Below are positions 1 through 6,875 of a stretch of 12,624 nt of DNA, piece after piece. The stretch is from JAGWAC01 sp038046265 (GTDB lineage: Archaea > Nanobdellota > Nanobdellia > SCGC-AAA011-G17 > JACPIM01), in the NCBI GenBank assembly GCA_038046265.1, contig JBBSWN010000016.1:1-12624 (forward strand). Direction: 5' to 3'. The notes under the pieces are model-generated. The model saw only the letters and a program-made list of their open reading frames with translations, did not search any database and was not told the DNA's origin. A program made the translations under genes and the position numbers. Numbering within the stretch: the stretch's first letter is position 1; each line of letters starts with the position of its first letter.

Positions 1-28
1 TAAGGTCTTTACCTAAATAAAAAAGTAG

Positions 29-43
29 TTTTATATATTAAAA
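29..43 (+). promoter_or_regulatory. TATA-like promoter for the 60-1512 membrane gene cluster
   Basis: A run of T/A alternation (TTTTATATATTAAAA) is centred about 24 bases before the ATG at 60. That is the distance expected between an archaeal TATA box and a start codon on a leaderless or nearly leaderless mRNA. No Shine-Dalgarno-like sequence precedes the ATG, which agrees with this. The call comes from position and composition only. Confidence 0.5.
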
Positions 44-59
44 AAATCAAACCTAAAAG

Positions 60-707
60 ATGTTGAAGCTAAGAAAAACATCTTTATTAGTTTTCTTGTT
101 AATTCTAATTAATTCTTTTTTGGCTTATGGATTTGAAATGGCTCCACCAGAAAACTTTTGTTGTGGTAAAATTGGTTTGGACAAAGAGAAAATTACTCCT
201 AACCAGACAATAACTAATTGTTGCGATTATACTACTAATCCTGAATCCTGCTATCAATGTGTTTTAGAAGCTAAACAAAGAATAGAAAAAGCAAGATATG
301 AACGCAATATTGTTATTTATAGTTCTTCTGCTTTCGCTATTTTATTAGGATTATCTATACTTTCCTTTTTTATTGTAAAAAGAAATACTTTAGATTGGAA
401 AGATTTTTACAAATTCAAAATAAGCAAAGCAATTTTGTTTTTTGTTATGGTTATAACTGCTGGTTTATTTATCTTATTACAGGCTATGACTTATGATGCT
501 CCTGCAAATCCTATAACTATTGTTATTGTTTCTTTTTTCTTTTGGCCCTTTTTACTTGCATTGTTCTTTGAAAAACTAATATTTAAGGGAGTCAATTGGC
601 TCCAACTAAAAGATACTCCTTTTATCATAGCTGCTTTTATTGTTAATGTACTTTGGATTTATTCGATTGCTTGCATTATATCCTATATTTTTAGGAGAAA
701 GAAATGA
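60..707 (+). CDS. Exported N-terminus, four-helix membrane protein, unknown function
   Basis: I do not recognise this 215-residue protein. Residues 1-24 look like a signal peptide (K/R-rich start, long hydrophobic core, small residues near AYG). A soluble stretch of about 60 residues follows with six cysteines arranged as CC (34-35), CC (54-55), C64 and C67, suggesting disulfides or a metal site outside the membrane. Four likely membrane helices follow at about 85-106, 121-141, 151-171 and 186-210, and the protein ends in basic RRKK, expected to stay in the cytoplasm. It is the first gene of three that overlap by ATGA junctions, so the three are probably co-translated. A TATA-like box sits about 24 bases upstream. 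No catalytic motif is seen. Function is unknown; a small envelope or transport complex with the next two genes is possible. Confidence 0.8.
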   Translation: MLKLRKTSLLVFLLILINSFLAYGFEMAPPENFCCGKIGLDKEKITPNQTITNCCDYTTNPESCYQCVLEAKQRIEKARYERNIVIYSSSAFAILLGLSILSFFIVKRNTLDWKDFYKFKISKAILFFVMVITAGLFILLQAMTYDAPANPITIVIVSFFFWPFLLALFFEKLIFKGVNWLQLKDTPFIIAAFIVNVLWIYSIACIISYIFRRKK

Positions 708-1072
708 AAAACTTTGAAATTTTCTCAGTAACAAAAAGAAAAATTATTATTCTCGCAATATTAATATTCCTTACTCTAATAAGTTCTTTAGGTGTAATAC
801 CTCAGATTAGATGTTATCGAGAACACGGCTGTCCAGAAGTTCAACAACCTTTCCCCTTTGGAAATATATTATTTACAACAATTTTTAAAATTTTAACAGG
901 AATACCTTATTTTTTAGTTTACGGAATTTTAAGACCAATTGCCTCAGGTGTATTTCTTATAGATACAAACATAACATTTTACTCTCGATTATTTGGAATT
1001 TTTAATTTATTTCTGACATTAATCTATCAATATATCTTAGCCAATATTATAATTTACTTTAAAAGAAAATGA
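704..1072 (+). CDS. Small multi-helix membrane protein, unknown function
   Basis: This 122-residue protein has a basic N-terminus (KRK at 11-13) followed by a hydrophobic helix at about 13-34. A short polar loop holds two cysteines (C37, C43). Two or three further hydrophobic segments lie at about 53-75 and 93-117, and the C-terminus is basic. Its ATG overlaps the stop of the previous gene (ATGA), and its own stop overlaps the next start in the same way, so it is the middle gene of a tight operon. No family is recognised. As in its neighbours, the cysteines lie in a loop predicted outside the membrane, which suggests the three products share an oxidising or metal-binding environment. Coding status is supported by the overlapping arrangement and uninterrupted frame. 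Confidence 0.75.
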   Translation: MKNFEIFSVTKRKIIILAILIFLTLISSLGVIPQIRCYREHGCPEVQQPFPFGNILFTTIFKILTGIPYFLVYGILRPIASGVFLIDTNITFYSRLFGIFNLFLTLIYQYILANIIIYFKRK

Positions 1073-1512
1073 AAAATTTAATCCAAATAGCCATATCAAT
1101 AGCAATTTTACTAATCTCATTTCTAATTATAATTAACATTCCATTTGAAGAAAAAGTATCTACTAAATTAAATGATAACATTTTATTAATTTATTCAAAA
1201 GGCATAGGTATTGGTGGAATAGTTAGCCTTGCAATGTTAAATAATGGGGTTATAGTTAATTATGATGTTCATCTCAATAAAACTATAAATCAATTATCTT
1301 CAGAAGAATTAAATCAACTTAGGTCCGCAATAAACAATAATCAATTTGAAGTTAGTAAAATAAGTTTACTAAATAAATGGAAAGGCCGACTCCCTGGTTG
1401 TTTTGATTGTGATATGTCTGTTCATATTTATATTAATAAAAATGGCGAAACGATAAAAGTAGGTAAAAGTGATATTATTTGGAATATAGTTTCAAAATTA
1501 AAATTATTTTAA
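1069..1512 (+). CDS. N-terminally anchored small extracytoplasmic protein
   Basis: This 147-residue protein starts with a hydrophobic segment (about 6-24) that is either a signal peptide or an anchor, followed by a soluble domain. The domain pattern is a strand-rich part with glycines (KGIGIGG, 44-50), then LSSEELNQLRSAI (77-89), then a C-x-x-C pair (C111, C114) and a strand (MSVHIYINKNGETIKV). The layout strand / LSxEE helix / strand with NGxxxxV resembles small emfourin-like protease-inhibitor domains, but only in general pattern, and I would not assign that. It overlaps the previous gene by ATGA. Its 3' end overlaps the 3' end of the oppositely oriented GTPase gene by 9 bases, so there is no separate terminator between the convergent genes. 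Confidence 0.75.
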   Translation: MKNLIQIAISIAILLISFLIIINIPFEEKVSTKLNDNILLIYSKGIGIGGIVSLAMLNNGVIVNYDVHLNKTINQLSSEELNQLRSAINNNQFEVSKISLLNKWKGRLPGCFDCDMSVHIYINKNGETIKVGKSDIIWNIVSKLKLF

Positions 1513-2343
1513 ATGAAACTCAACTACATTCTCATCATTTAATTTGTAATTAAGTCCAACCTGCATTCCACCAAACTTAGCTCCTTTCCCCCATATTCTA
1601 GCAAACTTGAACTTGTTAATAAAGTCCTTATGCAATATCTCAGCCAATTTTTTTACAGTGCTGTCTTTTTTCAAAGCTATTGGTGGTTGATCTTTTTCTT
1701 TTCCAGGCTGCTTAGTATAAACTTTAATTAATTCTAAACTTCCCCATATCTTTTCTGCCATGTCCTCATTCTTGTTAAATATAATGTGTTTAATTTTTAG
1801 TTCATTATCTCGAAGTTCACCTAAAACTAATTCAACTTCACTCCTGTCTTTTCCAAAAACAACAATTAAGTCACACTGCTTTATAATCCCTAAATAAATT
1901 CCTCCTTTTTCCTGCATAATAAAATCCTTTGTAACAGCAGGCATCTCAATAACTTGTAATTTAATTCCTTTGTAATCTAAAGTTCCAATTTCAGGTTTAG
2001 TAGTTGTAAAAGGATGTTCAGTAGTTTTTGCATTTACATTTGTAACCTTATTCAGAAAAGTAGTCTTTCCAGATTGAGTAGTTCCCACTAAACATATTTG
2101 TGCAGCACCTTCTTTTTTTATAGATAAAGACTTTCCACCGCTTTTTTTCTTTCCTTGTGTTTCTATCTGCTCTCTTAACTTTGCAATTTTCTGCTTAATT
2201 CCAGATCTTAATTTCTCAGAAGACTTATGATTAGGAGCAGCAGCCAAGACTTTTTGTAAAGCCTTCAATTTGTCTTTAGGAGTTTTAGCTTTATCAAATT
2301 CTCCTATAGCTACACTATATTCATATCCAGCATTTATTGGCAT
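1504..2343 (-). CDS. Reduced DRG-like GTPase with C-terminal TGS domain
   Basis: This protein is related to the Obg/DRG GTPases (COG1163), which bind ribosomes or translation factors. Residues about 45-62 match the N-terminal Lys-rich helix of DRG proteins (KIAKLREQI). The P-loop is GTTQSGKT (87-94), and the switch I region follows the DRG pattern around PFTTTKPEIGTLDYKG. G4 is NKNE (190-193) instead of NKxD. The TGS domain fills residues 206-279 (IKVYTKQPG, then STVKKLAEILHKDF, then ARIWGKGAKFGGMQVGL), closely resembling the DRG TGS. At 279 residues it is about 85 shorter than usual DRG proteins, with the insertion inside the G domain missing. The G3 motif DxPG is altered to EMPA (133-136), so GTP hydrolysis or switching may be changed. 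A TATA-like box lies about 26 bases upstream of the ATG. Confidence 0.85.
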   Translation of the reverse strand: MPINAGYEYSVAIGEFDKAKTPKDKLKALQKVLAAAPNHKSSEKLRSGIKQKIAKLREQIETQGKKKSGGKSLSIKKEGAAQICLVGTTQSGKTTFLNKVTNVNAKTTEHPFTTTKPEIGTLDYKGIKLQVIEMPAVTKDFIMQEKGGIYLGIIKQCDLIVVFGKDRSEVELVLGELRDNELKIKHIIFNKNEDMAEKIWGSLELIKVYTKQPGKEKDQPPIALKKDSTVKKLAEILHKDFINKFKFARIWGKGAKFGGMQVGLNYKLNDENVVEFHLK

Positions 2344-2363
2344 AAGATTATAAGAAACAAATT

Positions 2364-2374
2364 AAATATAAATT
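2364..2374 (-). promoter_or_regulatory. TATA-like box for the DRG-like GTPase gene
   Basis: Read on the minus strand, the stretch AATTTATATTT is centred about 26 bases before the ATG at 2343. It lies just past the stop codon of the upstream gene (2378-2380). This places the expected transcription start at the ATG itself, implying a leaderless mRNA separate from or additional to read-through from upstream. Confidence 0.5.
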
Positions 2375-2377
2375 CTT

Positions 2378-2806
2378 TTAAAAGACATCAATCGTACTTT
2401 CCTCTATAAACCCTAAGTTTTCCCAATAAGTATCCATAAACTTGCCCCCAACCCTGACCTCTGCTCCTTTAACATAAATCCCTTTTTTTCTTAGTTCTTC
2501 AATAAGTAAACCTGTAAAGTTTCTCGCTATTTCAGTTGGAATAGGTCCATAATCACTTGAAAACCCTGCTAAAACAAGAACATCACTTTCTAAAAATAAA
2601 CTTCCTCCAGCTTTTGGCTTGTCTCTTCTAATTCCAAATCTCTGTGCAGTTCTTGGATGGTTGCTTTCCTCAGCAACGCAAATCTCTAAATTTGTACTCC
2701 CATTCTGATCTCCATTAGGATAAACTACAAACTTATGTGCTGCAATGTTCCTTAATGTGCTTGGATTAATTTCCATGCCCTTAATCCTGTACTCAATGTT
2801 TATCAT
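2378..2806 (-). CDS. Conserved-looking 142-residue protein, unknown function
   Basis: I do not recognise this soluble protein. It has no signal peptide or membrane helix. Visible features are an N-terminal strand region (MINIEYRIKGMEI), a polar Asn/Gly-rich turn (YPNGDQNGS, 29-37), a stretch RFGIRRDKPKAGG (56-68), a hydrophobic strand (SDVLVLAGF, 74-82), a helix with EIARNFTGLLIEELRKKGI (92-110) and a C-terminal segment YWENLGF (127-133). That last pattern is reminiscent of the end of GNAT acetyltransferases, but the acetyl-CoA-binding loop (R/QxxGxG/A) is not visible, so I do not assign that family. The amino-acid make-up is that of a normal globular cytoplasmic protein. It lies between the GTPase and ZIP genes on the same strand and has its own TATA-like box. 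Confidence 0.75.
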   Translation of the reverse strand: MINIEYRIKGMEINPSTLRNIAAHKFVVYPNGDQNGSTNLEICVAEESNHPRTAQRFGIRRDKPKAGGSLFLESDVLVLAGFSSDYGPIPTEIARNFTGLLIEELRKKGIYVKGAEVRVGGKFMDTYWENLGFIEESTIDVF

Positions 2807-2827
2807 CTAGAAAACTCAATAAAATCA

Positions 2828-2838
2828 ATTTTTAAGCT
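2828..2838 (-). promoter_or_regulatory. TATA-like box for the 2378-2806 gene
   Basis: On the minus strand GCTTAAAAATT is centred about 27 bases before the ATG at 2806, directly after the stop codon of the ZIP gene (2839-2841). The spacing again fits a leaderless transcript, so this gene need not depend on read-through from the ZIP gene. Confidence 0.45.
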
Positions 2839-3594
2839 TTACTCTAATGCAATTAAAGCAACCATTATGCCTACACCAATTATTATTCCAATTAGCTGCA
2901 TAATGCTTCTTGCACCATCTCTCTCCTTGTGTAATTCAGGAATTAAATCAGCAGCAGCAATGTAAATAAAACCCCCTGCAGTCAAAGGCAGTAAAAGTAA
3001 ATTATAATTTTCAAACAAGCCTCCTAAATAAAGAGAAATCAAAGCACCGATAATAGCAGCAACAGCACTTAAAACATTGTACAAAACTGCTTTTTTAGTG
3101 GTAAACCCGCTGTGAATTAAAACTCCAAAGTCGCTTATTTCTTGTGGTATTTCATGCAAGACAACAGCAATTGTAGTTGCCATTCCTAATTGAAAATTAA
3201 CTAAATAACTTCCAGCAATTAAAACTCCGTCTCCAAAATTATGCAGCCCATCTCCTATTAAATTCATTACTCCAAAACTATGGACATGTTTCTTTGATAC
3301 TGGTTCATGGCAGTGCGTCCAGTGAATAAACTTCTCTATTATAAAAAAAATCAGCATTCCTAAAATAACATATAAAGAAACTTCTATCCCAAATTCAAAT
3401 TCTTCAACTACTTCTGGTAGTAAATGAATAAAAGCATCTCCTAATAAAGTTCCAGCAGACAAGCTAACCAAAAATAACAGTATTTTGCTTAGTCTTTTAA
3501 CATTCAAAGACAAAGTAATTACTCCAAGTAAAGAAATTAAGCTCACTAAAATAACGCTAGCTAATGTATAAACTAAAATCTCAAAATTAACCAT
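2839..3594 (-). CDS. ZIP-family divalent metal transporter
   Basis: This is a ZIP-family (SLC39-like) transporter that moves zinc or another divalent metal such as iron or manganese across the cytoplasmic membrane towards the cytoplasm. The 251 residues contain about eight hydrophobic segments. The metal-site signatures are clear: HNFGDG (118-123) in the fourth helix and HEIPQE (147-152) followed by SDFG in the fifth, which together form the binuclear metal site. A short His-rich loop before helix four (HWTHCHE, 91-97, and HVH, 103-105) probably gathers or senses metal. LGDAFIHLLPE (51-61) in helix two is also typical of the family. Length and layout are normal and no key residue is missing. 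The gene stands alone at the head of a minus-strand group and diverges from the Lhr helicase gene. Which metal it carries cannot be told from sequence. Confidence 0.93.
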   Translation of the reverse strand: MVNFEILVYTLASVILVSLISLLGVITLSLNVKRLSKILLFLVSLSAGTLLGDAFIHLLPEVVEEFEFGIEVSLYVILGMLIFFIIEKFIHWTHCHEPVSKKHVHSFGVMNLIGDGLHNFGDGVLIAGSYLVNFQLGMATTIAVVLHEIPQEISDFGVLIHSGFTTKKAVLYNVLSAVAAIIGALISLYLGGLFENYNLLLLPLTAGGFIYIAAADLIPELHKERDGARSIMQLIGIIIGVGIMVALIALE

Positions 3595-3660
3595 AATATT
3601 TCTTCCCTTTTTCTTGAAATTTTCCTATATTTTATTACTTAAAAATTAGAACTTTTCCTC

Positions 3661-3670
3661 TTTATAAATA
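3661..3670 (+). promoter_or_regulatory. TATA box inside repeat copy 1
   Basis: TTTATAAATA is a near-ideal archaeal TATA box, preceded by a purine/pyrimidine stretch that may act as BRE. The expected transcription start is near 3690-3694, within the second 13-bp unit. If it serves the helicase gene, the mRNA would have a leader of about 70 bases, unusual in a window where most genes look leaderless. Confidence 0.6.
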
Positions 3671-3672
3671 CT

Positions 3673-3698
3673 ACTGGACAAAACCACTGGACAAATCC
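3673..3698 (+). repeat. Tandem 13-bp repeat pair (ACTGGACAAAWCC) after the TATA box
   Basis: Two directly adjoining units, ACTGGACAAAACC and ACTGGACAAATCC, differ at one base. They start 3 bases after the TATA box and cover the expected transcription start. A same-orientation pair in that place is what one expects of an operator bound by a repressor or by two protein subunits side by side. The same pair recurs at 8850-8875 with identical spacing to an identical TATA box. Confidence 0.8.
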
Positions 3699-3711
3699 CT
3701 GACCTCCACAA

Positions 3712-3723
3712 CCTTTTTAAAAC
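3712..3723 (+). promoter_or_regulatory. Second, weaker TATA-like box before the helicase gene
   Basis: CCTTTTTAAAAC lies about 45 bases before the ATG at 3763, giving a possible start about 20 bases upstream of the gene. It aligns with the TATA-like block at 8891-8900 in repeat copy 2. Either this or the stronger box at 3661 may drive the helicase gene. Confidence 0.35.
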
Positions 3724-3762
3724 TAATTATCTTTTTTTCTTATATCTGTCAATTTTTCAAAA

Positions 3763-6372
3763 ATGACTAAAGAACTAATAACATTCAAGAAAGAACCTGA
3801 TAAAGACGAGGATTTGCTTAAATTACTGAATCCTACTGTAAAAAAATGGTTTACCTCTAAATTCAAGAGTTTCGCTCCCCCACAAAAATATGCTGTCCAG
3901 GAGATTCATTCAAGACAAAATGTTCTAGTTTCAGCGCCAACTGGTTCAGGAAAAACGTTAACATCTTTCTTATCTATTTTAAACGAATTAGTTGACTTGG
4001 CAGAAAAAAATTTGTTGGAAAATAAAATCTATGCAGTCTACATTTCGCCATTAAAAGCCCTCAACCGAGATATTCATAAGAATTTGGTAGAGCCTTTGCA
4101 GGAAATAGAAAAAGTAGCAGGAAAAGAACTCCCAATCAGAGTAGCAGTAAGAACAGGAGATACAACTCAAGCAGAAAGAGCATTAATGTTGAAAAAAGTC
4201 CCCCATATACTGATAACAACCCCAGAATCAGTGGCATTATTATTGTCTTCAGTAAAATTCAGAGAAAATTTAAAAAATGTTGATTGGATAATTGTTGATG
4301 AAGTTCACGCTTTGGCAGAAAATAAAAGAGGCACACATCTAAGTTTGAGTCTTGAAAGACTGCAAAGATTAAATCCAGGAATTTGCAGGGTTGGTTTATC
4401 AGCAACAGTAGCTCCCATTGAAGAAATAGCTAAATTTTTGGTTGGAAATAATAGAACTTGTAAAATTATTGATATTCAGTTCATAAAACAATTAGATCTG
4501 CAAGTTATAAGTCCTTTACCAGATTTAATTGATATGAATTTCACAAATCTAAATAAAGAAACTTATAATTTATTGGATAAATTAATTCAGGAACATAAAA
4601 CCACTTTGATTTTTACAAATACAAGAGCTGGAACAGAACGCGTCGTTCATCATCTTAAAACAAAATTTCCTCACAAATACAAAAAAATAGAAGAAGGTCC
4701 CCCAGTTAAAGTAGAAAGCTTGATTGGAGCTCATCACGGCTCTTTAAGCAAAGAACATAGATTTGAAATTGAAGACGCCTTAAGAAAAGGAAAACTAAAA
4801 GCAGTAGTTTGTTCAACTTCGCTTGAATTAGGAATCGACATTGGTTATATTGACTTGGTAGTTTGTTTAGGTTCTCCAAAAAGTATAGCGAGGCTCAAGC
4901 AGCGAACAGGGCGGTCAGGCCATCAGCTGCATGCAGTTACAAAAGGAAGAATAATAGTTCTAGACAGAGACGACTTAGTTGAATGTTCTGTCATGTTAAA
5001 AGATGCTGTTGAGCATAAAATAGACAAAGTTCATATTCCTAAAAATTGTCTCGACGTTTTATCTCAGCATATTTTTGGAATAGCATTGGAAGAAGTAATT
5101 GATGTTGATGAATTATACAAAGTAGTTACTCAAAGTTATTCATACAAAGACCTAAGTCATGCAGATTTCATGAACGTTATAAAATACTTAAGTGGTGAAT
5201 TTAGTTCTTTAGAAGATAGATATGTTTATGCAAAAATCTGGTTTAATGATAATAAAATAGGTAAAAGAGGGAAAATGGCCCGTGTAATCTACATGACAAA
5301 CAGCGGGACAATTCCTGATGAGAGTTCAGTAAAAGTAAGAATAGGAGAAGTTGGAATAGGAACAATAGAAGAAGAATTTCTTGAAAAATTAAAAAGAGGA
5401 GATATATTTGTTTTAGGTGGAAATACTTATGAATTCTTGTTCTCAAGAGGAACAGTAGCTCAAGTTCGAAGTGCAGAAGGAAAAAGGCCGACAGTGCCTT
5501 CATGGTTCTCTGAAATGCTGCCATTAAGTTTTGACTTAGCTCTGGATATTCAAAGATTCAGAATGTTAATGACGCAAAAAATAAGAAATTATTCAAAAGA
5601 AGAAGTAATTGACTTCATAAACAAATATTTGTATGTTGATAAAAATGCAGCAGAAGCAATCTATAATTATTTCAAAGAGCAAAATGATTTTCTTGAAATT
5701 CCCCATGCTAAAAAAATATTAATAGAAAATTACCAGGATGAAAAAGGAAAAAAATATGTAATTTTTCACACTTTATATGGAAGAAGAGTAAATGATGTTT
5801 TAAGCAGGGCATTGGCTTATGTAATTGGTTTAACTCAGCACAGAGATGTTGAAATAAGCTTTAATGATAATGGCTTTTACTTAAGCTATGAAAAAAACGT
5901 CAACGTAATTAAGGCTTTTAATTCAATAAAGTCAAAAGACTTGAGAAAAATTCTTGAACTGTCAATAGAAAAATCAGAAATTCTGAAAAGAAGATTTAGG
6001 CATTGTGCATTAAGATCAATGATGATTTTACGTGAATACAAAGGAATAAGAAAACACGTAGGAAGACAGCAGGTAAGTTCAATGATTTTGATGAATGCTG
6101 TAAGAAGAATTAGTAATGATTTCATTATTTTAAAAGAAGCAAGGAGAGAAATAATGGAAGACCTTATGGATATAGGGAGTGCTATGTACATTATTGAAGA
6201 AAAAGAAAAAGGAAACATTGAAATTAAAGAAGCAAATACTTTAATTCCGTCTCCATTTGCATTTAATTTGATAGTACAAGGTTACTCAGACGTTTTAAAA
6301 ATGGAAGATAGAATTGAATTCTTGAAAAGAATGCACAAGTTAGTTCTGGCAAAAATAGGATCAAAAAAATAA
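3763..6372 (+). CDS. lhr: Lhr-type superfamily 2 helicase (Lhr-core)
   Basis: This is an ATP-dependent nucleic-acid helicase of the Lhr family (COG1201), whose studied members move 3' to 5' on single strands and act in DNA repair and recombination. The 869 residues match the usual Lhr-core length. Motifs in order are Q-like APPQKYAVQEI (38-48), Walker A SAPTGSGKT (57-65), motif Ia ISPLKALNRD (94-103), TTPESVALL (152-160), DEVH (179-182), SAT (213-215), TNTRAGTERV (285-294), STSLELGIDIG (351-361) and QRTGRSGH (380-387). The second half is the winged-helix and Lhr-specific region. No motif is damaged. The downstream gene starts 12 bases after the stop, so the two are likely one operon, and a PdeM-like phosphoesterase gene follows about 1.1 kb further on. 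The start at 3763 is the first in-frame ATG with a sensible N-terminus. Confidence 0.95.
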   Translation: MTKELITFKKEPDKDEDLLKLLNPTVKKWFTSKFKSFAPPQKYAVQEIHSRQNVLVSAPTGSGKTLTSFLSILNELVDLAEKNLLENKIYAVYISPLKALNRDIHKNLVEPLQEIEKVAGKELPIRVAVRTGDTTQAERALMLKKVPHILITTPESVALLLSSVKFRENLKNVDWIIVDEVHALAENKRGTHLSLSLERLQRLNPGICRVGLSATVAPIEEIAKFLVGNNRTCKIIDIQFIKQLDLQVISPLPDLIDMNFTNLNKETYNLLDKLIQEHKTTLIFTNTRAGTERVVHHLKTKFPHKYKKIEEGPPVKVESLIGAHHGSLSKEHRFEIEDALRKGKLKAVVCSTSLELGIDIGYIDLVVCLGSPKSIARLKQRTGRSGHQLHAVTKGRIIVLDRDDLVECSVMLKDAVEHKIDKVHIPKNCLDVLSQHIFGIALEEVIDVDELYKVVTQSYSYKDLSHADFMNVIKYLSGEFSSLEDRYVYAKIWFNDNKIGKRGKMARVIYMTNSGTIPDESSVKVRIGEVGIGTIEEEFLEKLKRGDIFVLGGNTYEFLFSRGTVAQVRSAEGKRPTVPSWFSEMLPLSFDLALDIQRFRMLMTQKIRNYSKEEVIDFINKYLYVDKNAAEAIYNYFKEQNDFLEIPHAKKILIENYQDEKGKKYVIFHTLYGRRVNDVLSRALAYVIGLTQHRDVEISFNDNGFYLSYEKNVNVIKAFNSIKSKDLRKILELSIEKSEILKRRFRHCALRSMMILREYKGIRKHVGRQQVSSMILMNAVRRISNDFIILKEARREIMEDLMDIGSAMYIIEEKEKGNIEIKEANTLIPSPFAFNLIVQGYSDVLKMEDRIEFLKRMHKLVLAKIGSKK

Positions 6373-6375
6373 AAA

Positions 6376-6381
6376 GGTGAT
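6376..6381 (+). promoter_or_regulatory. Strong Shine-Dalgarno site before a TTG start
   Basis: GGTGAT matches the archaeal anti-Shine-Dalgarno end of 16S rRNA perfectly and ends 3 bases before the TTG at 6385. It is the best ribosome binding site in the window. It supports the TTG start over the in-frame GTG thirteen codons later, and fits an internal operon gene rather than a leaderless one. Confidence 0.75.
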
Positions 6382-6384
6382 AAA

Positions 6385-6834
6385 TTGCGTGATTTTTTAA
6401 ATAAAAAAGAGGAGCTATTTATCGTGTTAATAGTTTTAATTCTATTAGCATTCCTGAGTTTTTATGATACAAATATAACTGGAAAGCAAGTTTCCAATAC
6501 AGGGACTTTAATTGTTGAAATAGATAATAGCGTTGGAGATGGACTTAGCGAAATTACTTCTTATCCAGAAGGACTTTATTGTGGTGGAAGTGAAATAATA
6601 TGTACAGCTAGTTTTCCAGTTGGAACTTATGTTACTCTGGAAGGTAATTCGTATTCTTTTTACTGGACTGATTTGCAGGTTAACGATCCTTCAGCAGCTG
6701 ATTGTTCACAATATATATACGGAACATATTGTCAAATCCTAATAGAATCTGGTACCCAAAAAGTAAGGGCTGTTTTTGAGACTAGTGGAGGTACTATTGG
6801 ATTTGAAGGTTCCGCAGGAGAATCCGAAGGATAA
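6385..6834 (+). CDS. Membrane-anchored surface protein with InlB B-repeat-like domain
   Basis: The protein has 149 residues and a TTG start. Residues 10-27 form a hydrophobic signal or anchor, followed by NITGKQV (30-36), a motif I associate with exported proteins of related DPANN archaea (recollection, not checked). The outer part, about 39-133, fits the divergent InlB B-repeat pattern of surface proteins: TLIVEI at the start, YPEGLYCGG, ICTASFPVGTYVTLEG, SFYW, then cysteines near 107 and 116, and closing KVRAVFE. Conserved cysteines C66, C73, C107 and C116 could form disulfides. The C-terminal tail is Gly/Ser/Glu-rich and looks unstructured. These domains normally act as spacers or adhesion modules, here as a single copy. 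It follows the helicase by 12 bases, an odd functional pairing. I see no enzymatic motif. Confidence 0.8.
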   Translation: MRDFLNKKEELFIVLIVLILLAFLSFYDTNITGKQVSNTGTLIVEIDNSVGDGLSEITSYPEGLYCGGSEIICTASFPVGTYVTLEGNSYSFYWTDLQVNDPSAADCSQYIYGTYCQILIESGTQKVRAVFETSGGTIGFEGSAGESEG

Positions 6835-6840
6835 AATACA

Positions 6841-6853
6841 ATAAATATTAAAA
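6841..6853 (+). promoter_or_regulatory. TATA-like box for the 6876-7379 gene
   Basis: ATAAATATTAAAA is centred about 28 bases before the ATG at 6876, consistent with a leaderless mRNA starting at or next to the ATG. No Shine-Dalgarno-like sequence is present in between. Confidence 0.5.
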
Positions 6854-6875
6854 ACCAATAAAAAAATATTTTCTT

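Larger units (their letters stand above)
3644..3745 (+). repeat. Dispersed promoter-like repeat, copy 1
   Basis: This stretch aligns without gaps over at least 68 bases to 8821-8888, with only a handful of differences in the first 55 bases. The shared parts, in order, are AATTAGAACTTTTCC, a strong TATA (TTTATAAATACT), two 13-bp ACTGGACAAA units, a GACCT block, a second A/T-rich TATA-like block and a run of Ts. It lies between divergent genes (ZIP on minus, Lhr helicase on plus), as copy 2 does between its own divergent neighbours. Conservation stronger than expected for plain intergenic DNA suggests a regulated promoter, a small RNA promoter or a mobile or regulatory element. The sequence alone does not decide among these. 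Confidence 0.75.

Noticed and set aside
3644..3745. Tandem 13-bp units considered as a CRISPR array
   Set aside because: There are only two units, directly adjoining with no spacers, and no cas genes are in the window.
5243..5524. Open frame on the minus strand inside the Lhr helicase gene
   Set aside because: It is antisense to conserved helicase sequence, very rich in Leu/Phe because the plus strand is rich in Glu/Lys codons, and has no promoter or ribosome binding site of its own.
5886..6218. Second minus-strand open frame inside the helicase gene
   Set aside because: Same reason: complement of A-rich coding sequence, giving an Ile/Leu/Ser-rich peptide with no recognisable pattern.
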